A stretch of 64,000 nucleotides of DNA from Flavobacteriaceae bacterium (GTDB lineage: Bacteria > Bacteroidota > Bacteroidia > Flavobacteriales > Flavobacteriaceae). The position numbers and the translations under genes are program-made. The DNA lies in the NCBI GenBank assembly GCA_004762155.1, contig SIHP01000008.1:124001-188000 (forward strand), in the 5' to 3' direction. This document shows positions 27,901 to 35,938 of this stretch, in pieces (the stretch's first letter is position 1; the number at the start of each line of letters is the position of its first letter). Below the pieces are notes generated by a model, which was not told where the DNA came from, made no database searches, and saw nothing but the letters and a program-made list of their open reading frames with translations.

Positions 27901-29030
27901 CAGTTACTTACACAGCTGTAAATGGAGCTATTTCTGCGGATATACCACCAACAAATGGAACATATGATATTGGAACATTATTAGAATTAACAGCGACTCC
28001 AGATGCAGGATATCAATTTGATGGTTGGGGAGGAGATCTTACAGGTGTGGTTAGTAATACTGTGTTAACAACTATTAATTCTGATAGGAATTTTATAGCA
28101 TTATTTAGTGCTATTCAGCAAACACTAACAATAACGTCAACAAACGGAACAGTAACAACAGATGTGCAACCAATAAATGGAACGTACGATTACGGAACTG
28201 TAGTTGAGTTAACAGCAACACCAGATACAGGATATCAATTTGATGGATGGAGTGGAGATGTTTCAGGAACAATAAATCCGTTATCAATTACTTTAGATTC
28301 GGATAAAAGTGTTACTGCATTGTTTAGCGCTATTCAACAAACATTAACAATAACGTCAACAAACGGAGCAGTAACAACAGATGTGCAACCAACAAACGGA
28401 ACATACGATTACGGAACTGTAGTTGAGTTAACAGCAACACCAGATACAGGATATCAATTTGATGGTTGGAGTGGAGATGTCTCAGGTACAACAAATCCGT
28501 TATCAGTTACTTTAGATTCAGATAAAAGTGTTACTGCATTGTTTAGCGCTATTCAGCAAACATTAACAATAACGTCAACAAACGGAACAGTAACAACAGA
28601 TGTACCACCAACAAATGGAACATACGATTACGGAACTGTAGTTGAGTTAACAGCAGTACCAGACACAGGATATCAATTTGATGGTTGGAGTGGAGATGTT
28701 TCGGGTACAACAAATCCGTTATCAGTTACTTTAGATTCAGATAAAAATGTAACTGCATTATTTAGCTTAATTCCTACAGCAAGTGTTGTGGATAGTGAAT
28801 TTAATCTAGCTGTAAAAGCATATCCAAATCCAGTAACAAATATATTAAAGATTGATCTAGCAACGGGGCAAGAGTTGAAAAAAATACAAGTATTTAATTT
28901 GTTAGGGAAAAAAGTAATTGAAACCAGTAGCAATACAATGAGTTTTAGTACTCTTTCTTCGGGAGTTTATGTATTAAAAGTTGAAAATACAAAGGGAGAA
29001 ATAGCGATAAAAAAAGTAGTTAAGGAATAA
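24954..29030 (+). CDS. Large T9SS-secreted repeat adhesin (LamG, FN3-like, beta-helix, seven tandem repeats)
   Basis: A 1358-residue surface or secreted protein. Residues 1-19 are a signal peptide. About 20-255 form a LamG/concanavalin-like domain, 270-345 an FN3-like domain, and 360-760 a right-handed beta-helix (many short Asn/Ser-rich turns). Residues 764-1275 are seven copies of a 73-residue repeat ending GWSGDVSGTTNP...ATFS, of the divergent InlB B-repeat/bacterial-repeat type. Residues about 1285-1358 are a type A T9SS sorting domain (YPNPVTNILKI ... LSSGVYVLKVENTKG ... KKVVKE). It should cross the outer membrane by type IX secretion and be anchored or released. Binding to polysaccharide or cells is likely; the ligand is unknown. 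Confidence 0.9.
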   Translation: MKIKILLLLSVLFVGSVFAQFPSTGLVRAYDFTNGSLNEIVASEDFTKTGTTATLVNDRSAAANNAYSLNGDYFNANDIDYRETGTGNNTQVTTTLSFWVRTTTNNTQIETIIDESQRATASTWYGYYIYLENGKIKVDGRYQLYRFYPSGVYTHKAFSAESSSVIADGNWHHIVVSMQLERAFQYTYSNEFTTQIYVNSLLEDTGYNSDSGNITSPISHDAAVDFTVGNRFTGDLTATEVYKDEIDDIFVYNRLLTTTEIQTLRTSNTICIRPDDSILSTSAIGETTATIAISGTETYDIAYHKTSEAFTNATISTGVTSGSLSLTSLDDNTGYDVYVRKHCGADLSDWSDAFSFSTEKSYIEIYVNINATGANDGTSWADAFTSVNDAIAVAYTSSHQIWVAAGTYIPTSGTGRNAAFSIYRTFEMYGGFDGTETNASQRDPLTNITILSGDLNGDDTSTIIDSETTRQENSYHVVKLIGSFAAGGVIDGFTISGGNANGTSDNNCSTASTSQYFHSRAAAIYVNPNVANASISMQFNNCVIEKNSATGMAVHWTYSPCGVQNTTTDIDFSNTIIRDNYSVDLSALYYGGSNTYNNFRYGSLVNCLIYDNYCLNESSVLTMSSSGGTTSSKVDVINSTIIQNTSGVYKAIKMINASNSSIKNSIIYDNGSISSILVSSGTQATVANSIIEGGQLSADASDPLFTDASNNDFTILASSPARDAGNNTYVPSSVTTDLLGNQRIFNSIVDLGAYENNDPIVRYALTTTVVNGTITADIQPTNGTYDNGSVVELTATPDVGYQFDGWSGDVSGTTNPVSITMDADKSITATFSLLQQTLTTTSTNGTITADVQPTNGTYDYGTIVELTATPDVGYQFDGWSGDVSGTTNPVSITMDTDKSITATFSLLQQTLTTTAVNGTVSADVQPTNGTYDYGTVVELTATPATGYQFDGWSGDASGTTNPLSITMDADKNITAMFSVIQYTVTYTAVNGAISADIPPTNGTYDIGTLLELTATPDAGYQFDGWGGDLTGVVSNTVLTTINSDRNFIALFSAIQQTLTITSTNGTVTTDVQPINGTYDYGTVVELTATPDTGYQFDGWSGDVSGTINPLSITLDSDKSVTALFSAIQQTLTITSTNGAVTTDVQPTNGTYDYGTVVELTATPDTGYQFDGWSGDVSGTTNPLSVTLDSDKSVTALFSAIQQTLTITSTNGTVTTDVPPTNGTYDYGTVVELTAVPDTGYQFDGWSGDVSGTTNPLSVTLDSDKNVTALFSLIPTASVVDSEFNLAVKAYPNPVTNILKIDLATGQELKKIQVFNLLGKKVIETSSNTMSFSTLSSGVYVLKVENTKGEIAIKKVVKE
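27243..28778 (+). repeat. Seven tandem 219-base coding repeats
   Basis: Copies begin at 27243, 27462, 27681, 27900, 28122, 28341 and 28560. Six are 219 bases; the fourth is 222 and the most divergent (GWGGDLTGVVSN). Copies 5-7 are almost identical over long stretches, while copies 1-3 form a second similar group. That pattern indicates recent duplication or gene conversion and makes copy number likely to vary between strains. Confidence 0.93.
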
Positions 29031-29053
29031 ATTTTAATCTAAATTTCAATTTT

Positions 29054-29089
29054 AAAGGCAATCAAAACGTAAGTTTTGGTTGCCTTTTT
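29054..29089 (+). terminator. Terminator after the adhesin gene
   Basis: Stem AAAGGCAATCAAAAC (29054-29068) with 29073-29087 (one G-T pair), then a T tail. Confidence 0.85.
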
Positions 29090-29174
29090 GTTAATTTTAA
29101 ATATTCTCGGGCTAATTAACAGACTTTAACATTTGTTTAGTCTTTTTGGTTTTTACGTAAACAAAAAACTAATG

Positions 29175-29182
29175 TACTTTTG
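29175..29182 (+). promoter_or_regulatory. -7 box for the TonB-dependent receptor gene
   Basis: TACTTTTG matches TAnnTTTG and lies 31 bases before the ATG at 29213. The nearest upstream TTTG (29145-29148) is 26 bases away, longer than the usual spacing. Confidence 0.4.
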
Positions 29183-29212
29183 TGTTTGTAATTTATAATT
29201 CAAAATAAACAA

Positions 29213-31585
29213 ATGGTTTCTAAGATAAAAAGTATATTGTATGTTCTTATATTGTGTTTTACAACAGTGTGTTTCGCTCAAAAAAAGTCAATCAATATAG
29301 TTGGTAAAGTTATTGAGGAGAGTACTTTAGAACCGGTTCCTTATGCAACTGTAGCAATTTATGATAAGGATACTAACAAAGTTATAACAGGTGCAACATC
29401 AGATTATAATGGAATTTTTAACTTTAAGGTAAAACATCAAAATTTTTATATCTCTATTAGTTTTTTAGGTTTCAAGACTAGAAAAATCACGGAATTTACT
29501 ATTGTTAAGAACCAAGTAAATTTAAATACCATAAAATTATTGCAAGATAGCCAAGCTTTGGAAACGGTTGAAATTAGAGGTGAGGTTTCTAAAACTATTT
29601 TTAAGTTAGATAAACGTGTTTTTAATGTAGGAAAAGATATTAGTAGTACAGGAGCTAGCGCTTTAGAAGTTTTGAATAATGTGCCTTCTGTAAACGTTAA
29701 TATTGAAGGAGAAATAAGTTTACGTGGAAGTGGAGGAGTACAAGTACTCATCAACGGAAAACCTTCTGTTTTAGCAGATGAATCTAGTAATGCATTGGGT
29801 ACTATTACAGCAGATATGATTGAAAGTATTGAAGTGATTACCAATCCATCTGCAAAATATGAAGCATCTGGTACATCAGGGATTTTAAATATAATACTTA
29901 AAAAAGAGGAAAAAAGAGGTTGGAACGGATCTGTTTCAGCAAATACAGGAATTCCAGAAAACCATAGTTTGGGACTAAGTTTGAATAGACGAACTGAAAA
30001 ATTTAATTTATTTACCCAATTTGGAGCAGGTTATCGTTCACTTCCAAGAGATAGAGAATCACGAAGCGTAGATTATACGAATGATGAAACTATTGTTAGT
30101 ACAGGAGAAGAATTTCGAAACGAAGGTTTTTTCAATATTACATTAGGTGCAGATTATCATGTAAACGATTATAATGTTTTAACACTTTCAGGAAATTTTG
30201 CTTATGAAATTGAAGATCAGCCATCAGAAACTACTTTTAGTTTTTTTGAAGGAAATACACTTACTTCTAGTTGGATAAGAACGGAAGAAACGGAAGCAAC
30301 AAATCCGAAATGGCAATACGAATTTAATTGGAAAAAAACATTTAAAAACAACAAAGAACATACTTTTCAATTAAGCGCATTAGGTCGTTTTTTTGGGAAA
30401 GAGCAAGAATCAGAATTTACAGATAGCACAATAGAAGGGACTAATGTTGATAGCGATCAACAAACAACTACAAATTTTCAACAGGCAACGTATACTTTTA
30501 AAGCAGACTATGTAAATCCTGTTAGTGAAGAAGTAACCTTGGAAACGGGTGTGCAATATGTTATTAATGATGTAGGAAATGATTTTTCAGTATCAAACCT
30601 CGTTGGAGATGAATTTGAAATTGATGAAAGTTTAACAAATGATTTCAATTGGGAGCAAAAGGTTTTAGGCGTATATCTTACAGGAGCCTATGAAAATGAT
30701 GTTTGGGGTATTAAGGGAGGTTTACGAATAGAAAATACTGATTTGAATACGCTGTTAGTAAATACAAATGAAGCTAACGCTAGAAATTTCACTAATTTAT
30801 TTCCGTCGTTTCATACTTCTTACAAAATAAAAGATAATTTTTCGTTACAATTAGGATATTCTAAGCGTATTTTTAGACCAAGATTATGGGATTTAAATCC
30901 TTTTTTTAATATTAGAAATAATTTCAATATAAGCGTTGGAAATCCAGATTTACAGCCAGAATTTACAGATTCTTACGAGCTAACAAGTATTTATAAAATA
31001 GGAAAAGCATCTTTAAGCTCTAGTTTATATCATCGCTATACTAATGAAGTTGTAGAGCGTGTTGCGACGTTTGAAGATAATATTACAACTACAAGACCAG
31101 AAAATATTGGAACGAATGCGTCTTACGGATTTGAAACTAATGGAAAATATAGTCTTGCTAAATGGTTGACATTAACAGGGGATTTTAATTTTAATTACTT
31201 CGATAGAAAAGGAACATTTGAAGACCAAGTATTTGACTTTATAGGCAATCAGTGGAGTATGAGATTAGGAACTAAAATAGGATTACCTGCGGATATTGAT
31301 GTAGAAATTGATGGTAATTATCGATCTGGTTTTGAAACTGTACAAGGTGAACAAAGTGGTTTTGCATTTATGAATCTAGGAGTTCGAAAAAAAATAATTA
31401 AAGGAAAAGTAGTCGTGAATTTAGGTGTTCGTGATGTATTTGCTTCTCGTATACAGGAACGTTTTGTAACCCAAACTACCTTTGAAAATTATAGTTTTAG
31501 TCAGCGTGGACGATTCTTTACCTTAGGAGTTAGTTATGGCTTTGGTAAAGGAGAAGCAATGACATACTCTGGAAGAAGACGATAG
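29213..31585 (+). CDS. TonB-dependent outer-membrane receptor (OMP_b-brl_3 type)
   Basis: A 790-residue outer-membrane protein. It has a signal peptide (1-22), an N-terminal carboxypeptidase-regulatory-like domain (about 27-105; VIEESTLEPVPYATVAIYD, SFLGFKTRKI), a plug (about 120-215; LEVLNNVPSVNV, LRGSGGVQVLING, ITNPSAKYEASGTSGILNI), then a beta-barrel of the CirA/OMP_b-brl_3 type to the C-terminus. There is no SusD gene beside it, so it is more likely a receptor for iron chelates, peptides or cofactors than a glycan SusC. The substrate cannot be read from sequence. It is monocistronic. Confidence 0.92.
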   Translation: MVSKIKSILYVLILCFTTVCFAQKKSINIVGKVIEESTLEPVPYATVAIYDKDTNKVITGATSDYNGIFNFKVKHQNFYISISFLGFKTRKITEFTIVKNQVNLNTIKLLQDSQALETVEIRGEVSKTIFKLDKRVFNVGKDISSTGASALEVLNNVPSVNVNIEGEISLRGSGGVQVLINGKPSVLADESSNALGTITADMIESIEVITNPSAKYEASGTSGILNIILKKEEKRGWNGSVSANTGIPENHSLGLSLNRRTEKFNLFTQFGAGYRSLPRDRESRSVDYTNDETIVSTGEEFRNEGFFNITLGADYHVNDYNVLTLSGNFAYEIEDQPSETTFSFFEGNTLTSSWIRTEETEATNPKWQYEFNWKKTFKNNKEHTFQLSALGRFFGKEQESEFTDSTIEGTNVDSDQQTTTNFQQATYTFKADYVNPVSEEVTLETGVQYVINDVGNDFSVSNLVGDEFEIDESLTNDFNWEQKVLGVYLTGAYENDVWGIKGGLRIENTDLNTLLVNTNEANARNFTNLFPSFHTSYKIKDNFSLQLGYSKRIFRPRLWDLNPFFNIRNNFNISVGNPDLQPEFTDSYELTSIYKIGKASLSSSLYHRYTNEVVERVATFEDNITTTRPENIGTNASYGFETNGKYSLAKWLTLTGDFNFNYFDRKGTFEDQVFDFIGNQWSMRLGTKIGLPADIDVEIDGNYRSGFETVQGEQSGFAFMNLGVRKKIIKGKVVVNLGVRDVFASRIQERFVTQTTFENYSFSQRGRFFTLGVSYGFGKGEAMTYSGRRR

Positions 31586-31771
31586 TTTCTTTAAAAGTTT
31601 ATATTCAGAAGCTTATTTATCAGTTTTGGAAAGTTAAAGCAACTATTATAAAAGATATTTCTTTTATTTAGATTGTTATCAACCAAAAAAATAAGGATAT
31701 TTAAAAATATAGATTAGAAATATTATTAGCTTGTTTTTATGGAGTGTTAGCTGTTTTTATACTAGTACTCA

Positions 31772-32137
31772 TTAAATAGCATTCAGGAAAAGTAATAACC
31801 ACCCAGTTAATAATAGTAAACCTCCAATTGGAGTAATTGGTCCTAAGAACTTTAGTTTTTTTCCTTTAGCGCTAGATAAAACTAATCCGTAAATACTAAA
31901 CGAAAATAATATCACTCCAAAAGTAAAACACCAATAGGTTGCTGAAGATACAGTTGCGTTATAACCTATTGTTAGTAAGACAATAGCATGATACATTTGA
32001 TATTTTACTCCTGTTTCAAAACTTTTTAATTGTTCTTCAGATAATACTTTTTGTAAAGCATGTGCACCAAAAGCACCTAAAATAATAGCAAGCATTCCAA
32101 ATATAGTAGCGGTAATAAGTACTGTTTGTGAAGTCAT
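31772..32137 (-). CDS. DUF423 family small membrane protein
   Basis: A 121-residue protein with four transmembrane helices and the DUF423/YgdD signature LGAFGAHALQKVLSEEQLKS near the N-terminus, followed by YQMYHAIVLL and the C-terminal PITPIGGLLLLTGWL. It is an inner-membrane protein of unknown function, found widely in bacteria at this length. It is the gene after selO on the minus strand, 73 bases on, and may share its transcript. Confidence 0.93.
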   Translation of the reverse strand: MTSQTVLITATIFGMLAIILGAFGAHALQKVLSEEQLKSFETGVKYQMYHAIVLLTIGYNATVSSATYWCFTFGVILFSFSIYGLVLSSAKGKKLKFLGPITPIGGLLLLTGWLLLFLNAI

Positions 32138-32210
32138 TTTTTTTAGTTTTATTAAGTTTATTAGAATTATTTTCGACTAGGCTCAATCATCAGATTAATT
32201 ATTTAATATT

Positions 32211-33776
32211 TTAAGAACTACATGAAAGCATAGAACAACCAATTTTATTTCTTGCCCATTCTGGCCTTTTTGCAAACCACTTTTCGTTTTCTGGCTGTTC
32301 ACTGTATGGTTTTTTTAATAACTGATATAATTCATCAATTAAATTATAATTACCATTATCAGCTTCTTCAATAGCTAATTGAGCCATATAGTTTCTTAAA
32401 ACATATTTAGGATTTACCAAGTTCATTTTATCTTTTCTTTCTTCGTCAGAAAGTGTTTCAGAACTTAGTAAGCTGAGGTAGTTAGAAAACCAGTTTAACC
32501 AAGTTGTTTTTACAGTTTCAGGAAAATTATCCGAAGTATAAAAAGCATTGGTAATTTTAGAAAAAGCAGTTTCAGAAGTGTCGTTTTTAGAGATTTCAGC
32601 TAAGGTTCTAAAGAAAATAATATAATCTGTTTCAGTTAAATGTAAGTTTTTTTCTAGGTCGGTTAATAAGCTAACTGGCAAGTCATCCGAAGAAAATAAG
32701 CCTAGTTTTTCAAAAAACATGGCATTATATTTTTGCGTGTATAATTTTTCGTATTCATCTAAAATTTCCTGTAAAGGTTCCACTTCATCAATTAAACCAT
32801 ATAAAGCATTGGCAAGTTTATATAAGTTCCACATACCAATATAACCTTGGTTTCCGAATCTATAACGTTTGTGTTGTCGATCAGTTGTGTTTGGTGTAAA
32901 TCCATGATCGTAACCTTCTAACCATCCATAAGGACCATAATCAATAGTCAATCCAAGAATAGACATATTATCTGTATTCATAACGCCATGAACAAAACCA
33001 ACACGTTGCCAATGCACAATCATATCAATAGTTTTATCACGAATCGCTACTAATAGGTCTAAATATTTTTGTTTTCCTTCTGAAGTAATATCAGGATAAA
33101 AATGGTTAATTGTATAATCAGTTAATGTTTTTAAAGTTGCAAGATCGTTTCTAGAAGCTAAAATTTCAAAATTACCAAAACGAATAAAACTAGGTGCTAA
33201 ACGACAAACGATAGCTCCTTTTTCGTAAGCAGGATTTCCGTCGTACATAATATCACGCATCACTTGATCACCAGATAAACTTAATGATAAAGAACGCGTT
33301 GTGGGTACACCTAAATGAAACATTGCTTCGCTACATAAATGTTCTCTTACAGAAGAACGTAAAACGGCTAAACCATCTGCTGTACGAGAATACGGAGTTT
33401 CACCAGCGCCCTTTAATTGCAAAGCCCATTGTTTATTATTGTAATTTATTTCAAAAAGATTAATCGCACGACCATCACCTAATTGTCCTGCCCAATTCCC
33501 AAATTGATGTCCGCCATAACACATTGCATACGGATGCGTATTTTCTAAAACTGTATTTCCTGTAAAAATTTTTAAAAAGTCTTCAGATGAAGCTTCTTCT
33601 TTGCTGATACCAATTGCTAATAACATTTCCTCAGAAACATGTAAAAGCTGAGGTTTTGCTGTTTTAGAGGGTAAAACATACGAAAAACAAGCATTTAAAA
33701 CTTGTTTACGTGTATTACTCAAATCTTTATCGGCAGGTAATTCTTTAGAAAAGGTATTGTTTAGGTTTGATAGCAT
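32211..33776 (-). CDS. selO: SelO/YdiU protein AMPylator
   Basis: A pseudokinase-fold enzyme that transfers AMP to Ser, Thr or Tyr of target proteins and is linked to redox stress. Family blocks are MCYGGHQFGNWAGQLGDGRA, LQLKGAGETPYSRTADGLAV and GVMNTDNMSILGLTIDYGP, which carry the nucleotide- and metal-binding residues. The C-terminus CSMLSCSS ends in the conserved cysteine motif. I start it at ATG 33776 (MLSNLNNTF): a longer frame from a TTG at 33797 overlaps a perfect -7 box. The length, about 521 residues, is normal for the family. Confidence 0.95.
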   Translation of the reverse strand: MLSNLNNTFSKELPADKDLSNTRKQVLNACFSYVLPSKTAKPQLLHVSEEMLLAIGISKEEASSEDFLKIFTGNTVLENTHPYAMCYGGHQFGNWAGQLGDGRAINLFEINYNNKQWALQLKGAGETPYSRTADGLAVLRSSVREHLCSEAMFHLGVPTTRSLSLSLSGDQVMRDIMYDGNPAYEKGAIVCRLAPSFIRFGNFEILASRNDLATLKTLTDYTINHFYPDITSEGKQKYLDLLVAIRDKTIDMIVHWQRVGFVHGVMNTDNMSILGLTIDYGPYGWLEGYDHGFTPNTTDRQHKRYRFGNQGYIGMWNLYKLANALYGLIDEVEPLQEILDEYEKLYTQKYNAMFFEKLGLFSSDDLPVSLLTDLEKNLHLTETDYIIFFRTLAEISKNDTSETAFSKITNAFYTSDNFPETVKTTWLNWFSNYLSLLSSETLSDEERKDKMNLVNPKYVLRNYMAQLAIEEADNGNYNLIDELYQLLKKPYSEQPENEKWFAKRPEWARNKIGCSMLSCSS

Positions 33777-33794
33777 GATGGTGTTTTGTGAAAA

Positions 33795-33802
33795 CAAAGA
33801 TA
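33795..33802 (-). promoter_or_regulatory. -7 box for selO
   Basis: The reverse strand reads TATCTTTG, a perfect TAnnTTTG. It lies 19 bases before the ATG at 33776 and over the alternative TTG start, which decides the start codon. Confidence 0.6.
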
Positions 33803-33836
33803 CTACTTATGGGAATGTTAGAATAAACCTGTATAA

Positions 33837-33880
33837 AAAAAGCCCACAAATCTTAAAATAAATTTGTGGGCTTTTTTATA
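33837..33880 (-). terminator. Terminator after the 89-residue unknown protein gene
   Basis: Perfect 15-bp stem (33837-33851 with 33862-33876) with T-rich flanks, between selO and the gene at 33891. Confidence 0.85.
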
Positions 33881-33890
33881 TAAGAGAATG

Positions 33891-34160
33891 TTAGAATTCA
33901 ATTTTAGTAGCTCTACCTTTATTAACATGAGGTTTATCTTTCTCATTAAAGGTAATAATAGTATTTGATTCAATATACCATGGGCCGTCATATTTACCAG
34001 TGCTTTCTACTATCATTATAAATCCTTTATCACTACTTCGATTCCAAGTTTCACTATCTCTATTTTTAATTTTGAAGAAATGAGTATCTCCATCTTTTCC
34101 CCAATGATTGATTGCTATGTTAATTGTAGATAATGTGTCATTAATTACTTGAATTGCCAT
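33891..34160 (-). CDS. Unknown 89-residue beta-rich protein
   Basis: Not recognised. It has no signal peptide and starts MAIQVINDTLSTINIAINHWG. Alternating hydrophobic residues and aromatic positions (ETWNRSSDKGFIMIVES, GPWYIESNTIITF) suggest a small beta-sandwich. Strong hydrophobic alternation, a dedicated terminator and an isolated position argue it is a real gene. The fold might belong to small lectin- or cytolysin-like proteins, but no signature supports that. It is next to the PI-PLC pseudogene; whether the two were once linked is unknown. Confidence 0.7.
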   Translation of the reverse strand: MAIQVINDTLSTINIAINHWGKDGDTHFFKIKNRDSETWNRSSDKGFIMIVESTGKYDGPWYIESNTIITFNEKDKPHVNKGRATKIEF

Positions 34161-34485
34161 TTTTGTAAAATTTAATTTCCCTACTCATATAGCTTTTCGG
34201 GTTTCGCTTCGTTTTTAATAGTTTCTGAACTCTATTTTGTTTGGTTTTAGAAAATGTAATAGCGCTATTAGTTGTTCTCTGAGTTCAAAATTATAACTTA
34301 ACTAGCTTGTAAAAGAAAGAAATGACGCGTGTGAATACTATATATTCGTAAGTGTTTAAAAAAAAGGAGTAAACGAAAAAGGTAAAATTGTATTGTAACA
34401 GAAAGAATAAAAAAACTGCCTGAAAATTACTTTTCAGACAGCCTTGTTAGTTTTATTTAAGTATATAGAAAAAAGATAATAGTAG
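34161..34485. other. Gene-free stretch between an unknown gene and the PI-PLC remnant
   Basis: About 325 AT-rich bases. They hold the hairpin at 34411-34446 and a possible -7 box (TAATTTTG on the reverse strand, 34286-34293) for the gene at 33891. I see nothing else. Confidence 0.6.
34411..34446 (-). terminator. Terminator after the PI-PLC remnant
   Basis: Imperfect stem CTGCCTGAAAA with TTTTCAGACAG around a TTAC loop, with a T run on the minus strand beyond it. It has outlasted the coding sequence it served. Confidence 0.65.
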
Positions 34486-35373
34486 CTACTTTTTAAGTGA
34501 ATTGGCATATACAACAACACTTAGCGCTTTTCCATTAAAATAATCTACAGAAATAATGTTAGGGAAGTTCTCTTTGGTTAGCTCTCCCATTAGTTTATGC
34601 ATTTTACCATTTGCTTCTTTAGCCAATGTTTCAATAGAGCTACCAATGCCTGCTGCTTGTCTAGCATTTCGCGTGAGCGTCCAACAAGACATAAATAAAT
34701 TACTTTTACTTGGCTTGTAGTCTATTAATCTTTTAATTTGATCTTTAGTCATTTTATTAAGGTCATCTGTGTTACTGTATTTTTCTTTTGTAGGAATTCT
34801 TTTATGATCATATGTCTCTGCTATTGAAGTTTCAATATTGTCAGGAATAATTATGGTAACTAGCTTACTATTAATGGTATATTCTTTAATTATTACCTCG
34901 TTTAGTAAGTCTTTTTCTGTAACAAATAAACAGTTTATAGATTCACTTAATTCATCTAATAACCTTTCCCTCTTTTTAGAGTCAAAATCACGATAATTAG
35001 CATTGGTATTATAAGCTTAAGATGATGATAATATAAGTAGTTCTTTACTATTTGAAGTAAAATTATTTATATCGTTAATTATATTTTATGGAGATTCTGC
35101 CATAGCACCTTGCCAGCTTATTACAGGTATTTTACTATTATGCCCAGTGTAAAAGTGTTTATTTACAATTACAGGTCAAATATCAAAATATCTAATGTTG
35201 TTATTTGCTTTAAGATGTTGTTATTCTGGTATTTGTGTTTGTTTCGTTAGTAAAAAATTAGAGTCGTTAATCATGGATATACCAGAATTATGAGTTCTGG
35301 GGATGTATATTTCCGATAAATATTTATCACCTATAACATCTAAGCTATCTTGCATCTGGCTTTCAGTGTTTTC
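34486..35373 (-). pseudogene. Degenerate phosphatidylinositol-specific phospholipase C-like gene
   Basis: Reading the minus strand from about 35373 (possible ATG 35355), one frame gives IPRTHNSG, matching the PI-PLC X-domain block that holds a catalytic His. It continues LKANNNIRYFDI*PV, where the stop replaces the usual Arg (GIRYFDIRPV), then HFYTGHNS. Four in-frame stops are visible: after IPE, after RYFDI, after MAESP and after LILSSS. A frameshift near 34755 leads into the open C-terminal part (SVDYFNGKALSVVVYANSL, 34486-34752), the family's C-terminal strand. This is an old, multiply mutated remnant. The 88-residue open frame at its end should not be taken as a gene. Confidence 0.82.
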
Positions 35374-35506
35374 TTAAATTTAATAATTGTGTTAGTTAGT
35401 GCTTTATAAGAAAAAATAAGAGTTACGTTACTTATTAAAATTAGTTTTTTAAGGCAATTAATTTAGCAAAATAGTATATTGCAGTATAACCAAATTTATT
35501 TTAGTA

Positions 35507-35938
35507 ATGAATGAGTTCAAAAAAATTATACCCAAACAAATTAGAGTGTTAACAGGAGAAGGAAGGCCTGTTATTGTGGATGATCATATTTCATTAGGAC
35601 CTTTTGTTAGAGTCTCTGAAACTTCAGATAAAACCTTATTGTATGTATTAGCTTTTTTTAGTGTTGATGTAGGTATAAAAGGGCCTGATTTTGATTGTTT
35701 AATAAAAGAAAATACAAATGAACTTACTTTAAAAATAGATTCTATTACTCCAACTGAATTTAAAAATAAAAATGAAGAAAGACAATGTTTAACTTCTTTT
35801 GTATTTGAACTTGATGGTTTCTTAACTAAGAGTATAAAAATTGACGTTATAGTTAATTTTAATCATAAAAAGGTTATTTTAACTGAGCCAAAGAGAGGGA
35901 CTAAAGTTATTTTACCAGGTGAAACCGTAAAAAAATAG
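35507..35938 (+). CDS. Unknown 143-residue protein coupled to a histidine kinase
   Basis: Not recognised. It has no signal peptide or membrane helix. The sequence looks alpha/beta or all-beta, with alternating strands (LTLKIDSITPTEF, SIKIDVIVNFNHKKVILTEP), and has two cysteines. Its TAG stop overlaps the GTG start of the kinase at 35938 by one base (TAGTG), so the two are very likely translated together. A role as a ligand-binding or accessory protein for that kinase is inference from this coupling alone. Confidence 0.7.
   Translation: MNEFKKIIPKQIRVLTGEGRPVIVDDHISLGPFVRVSETSDKTLLYVLAFFSVDVGIKGPDFDCLIKENTNELTLKIDSITPTEFKNKNEERQCLTSFVFELDGFLTKSIKIDVIVNFNHKKVILTEPKRGTKVILPGETVKK

Noticed and set aside
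34486..34752. 88-residue minus-strand gene
   Set aside because: It is the open C-terminal end of the PI-PLC pseudogene, with no signal of independent translation.
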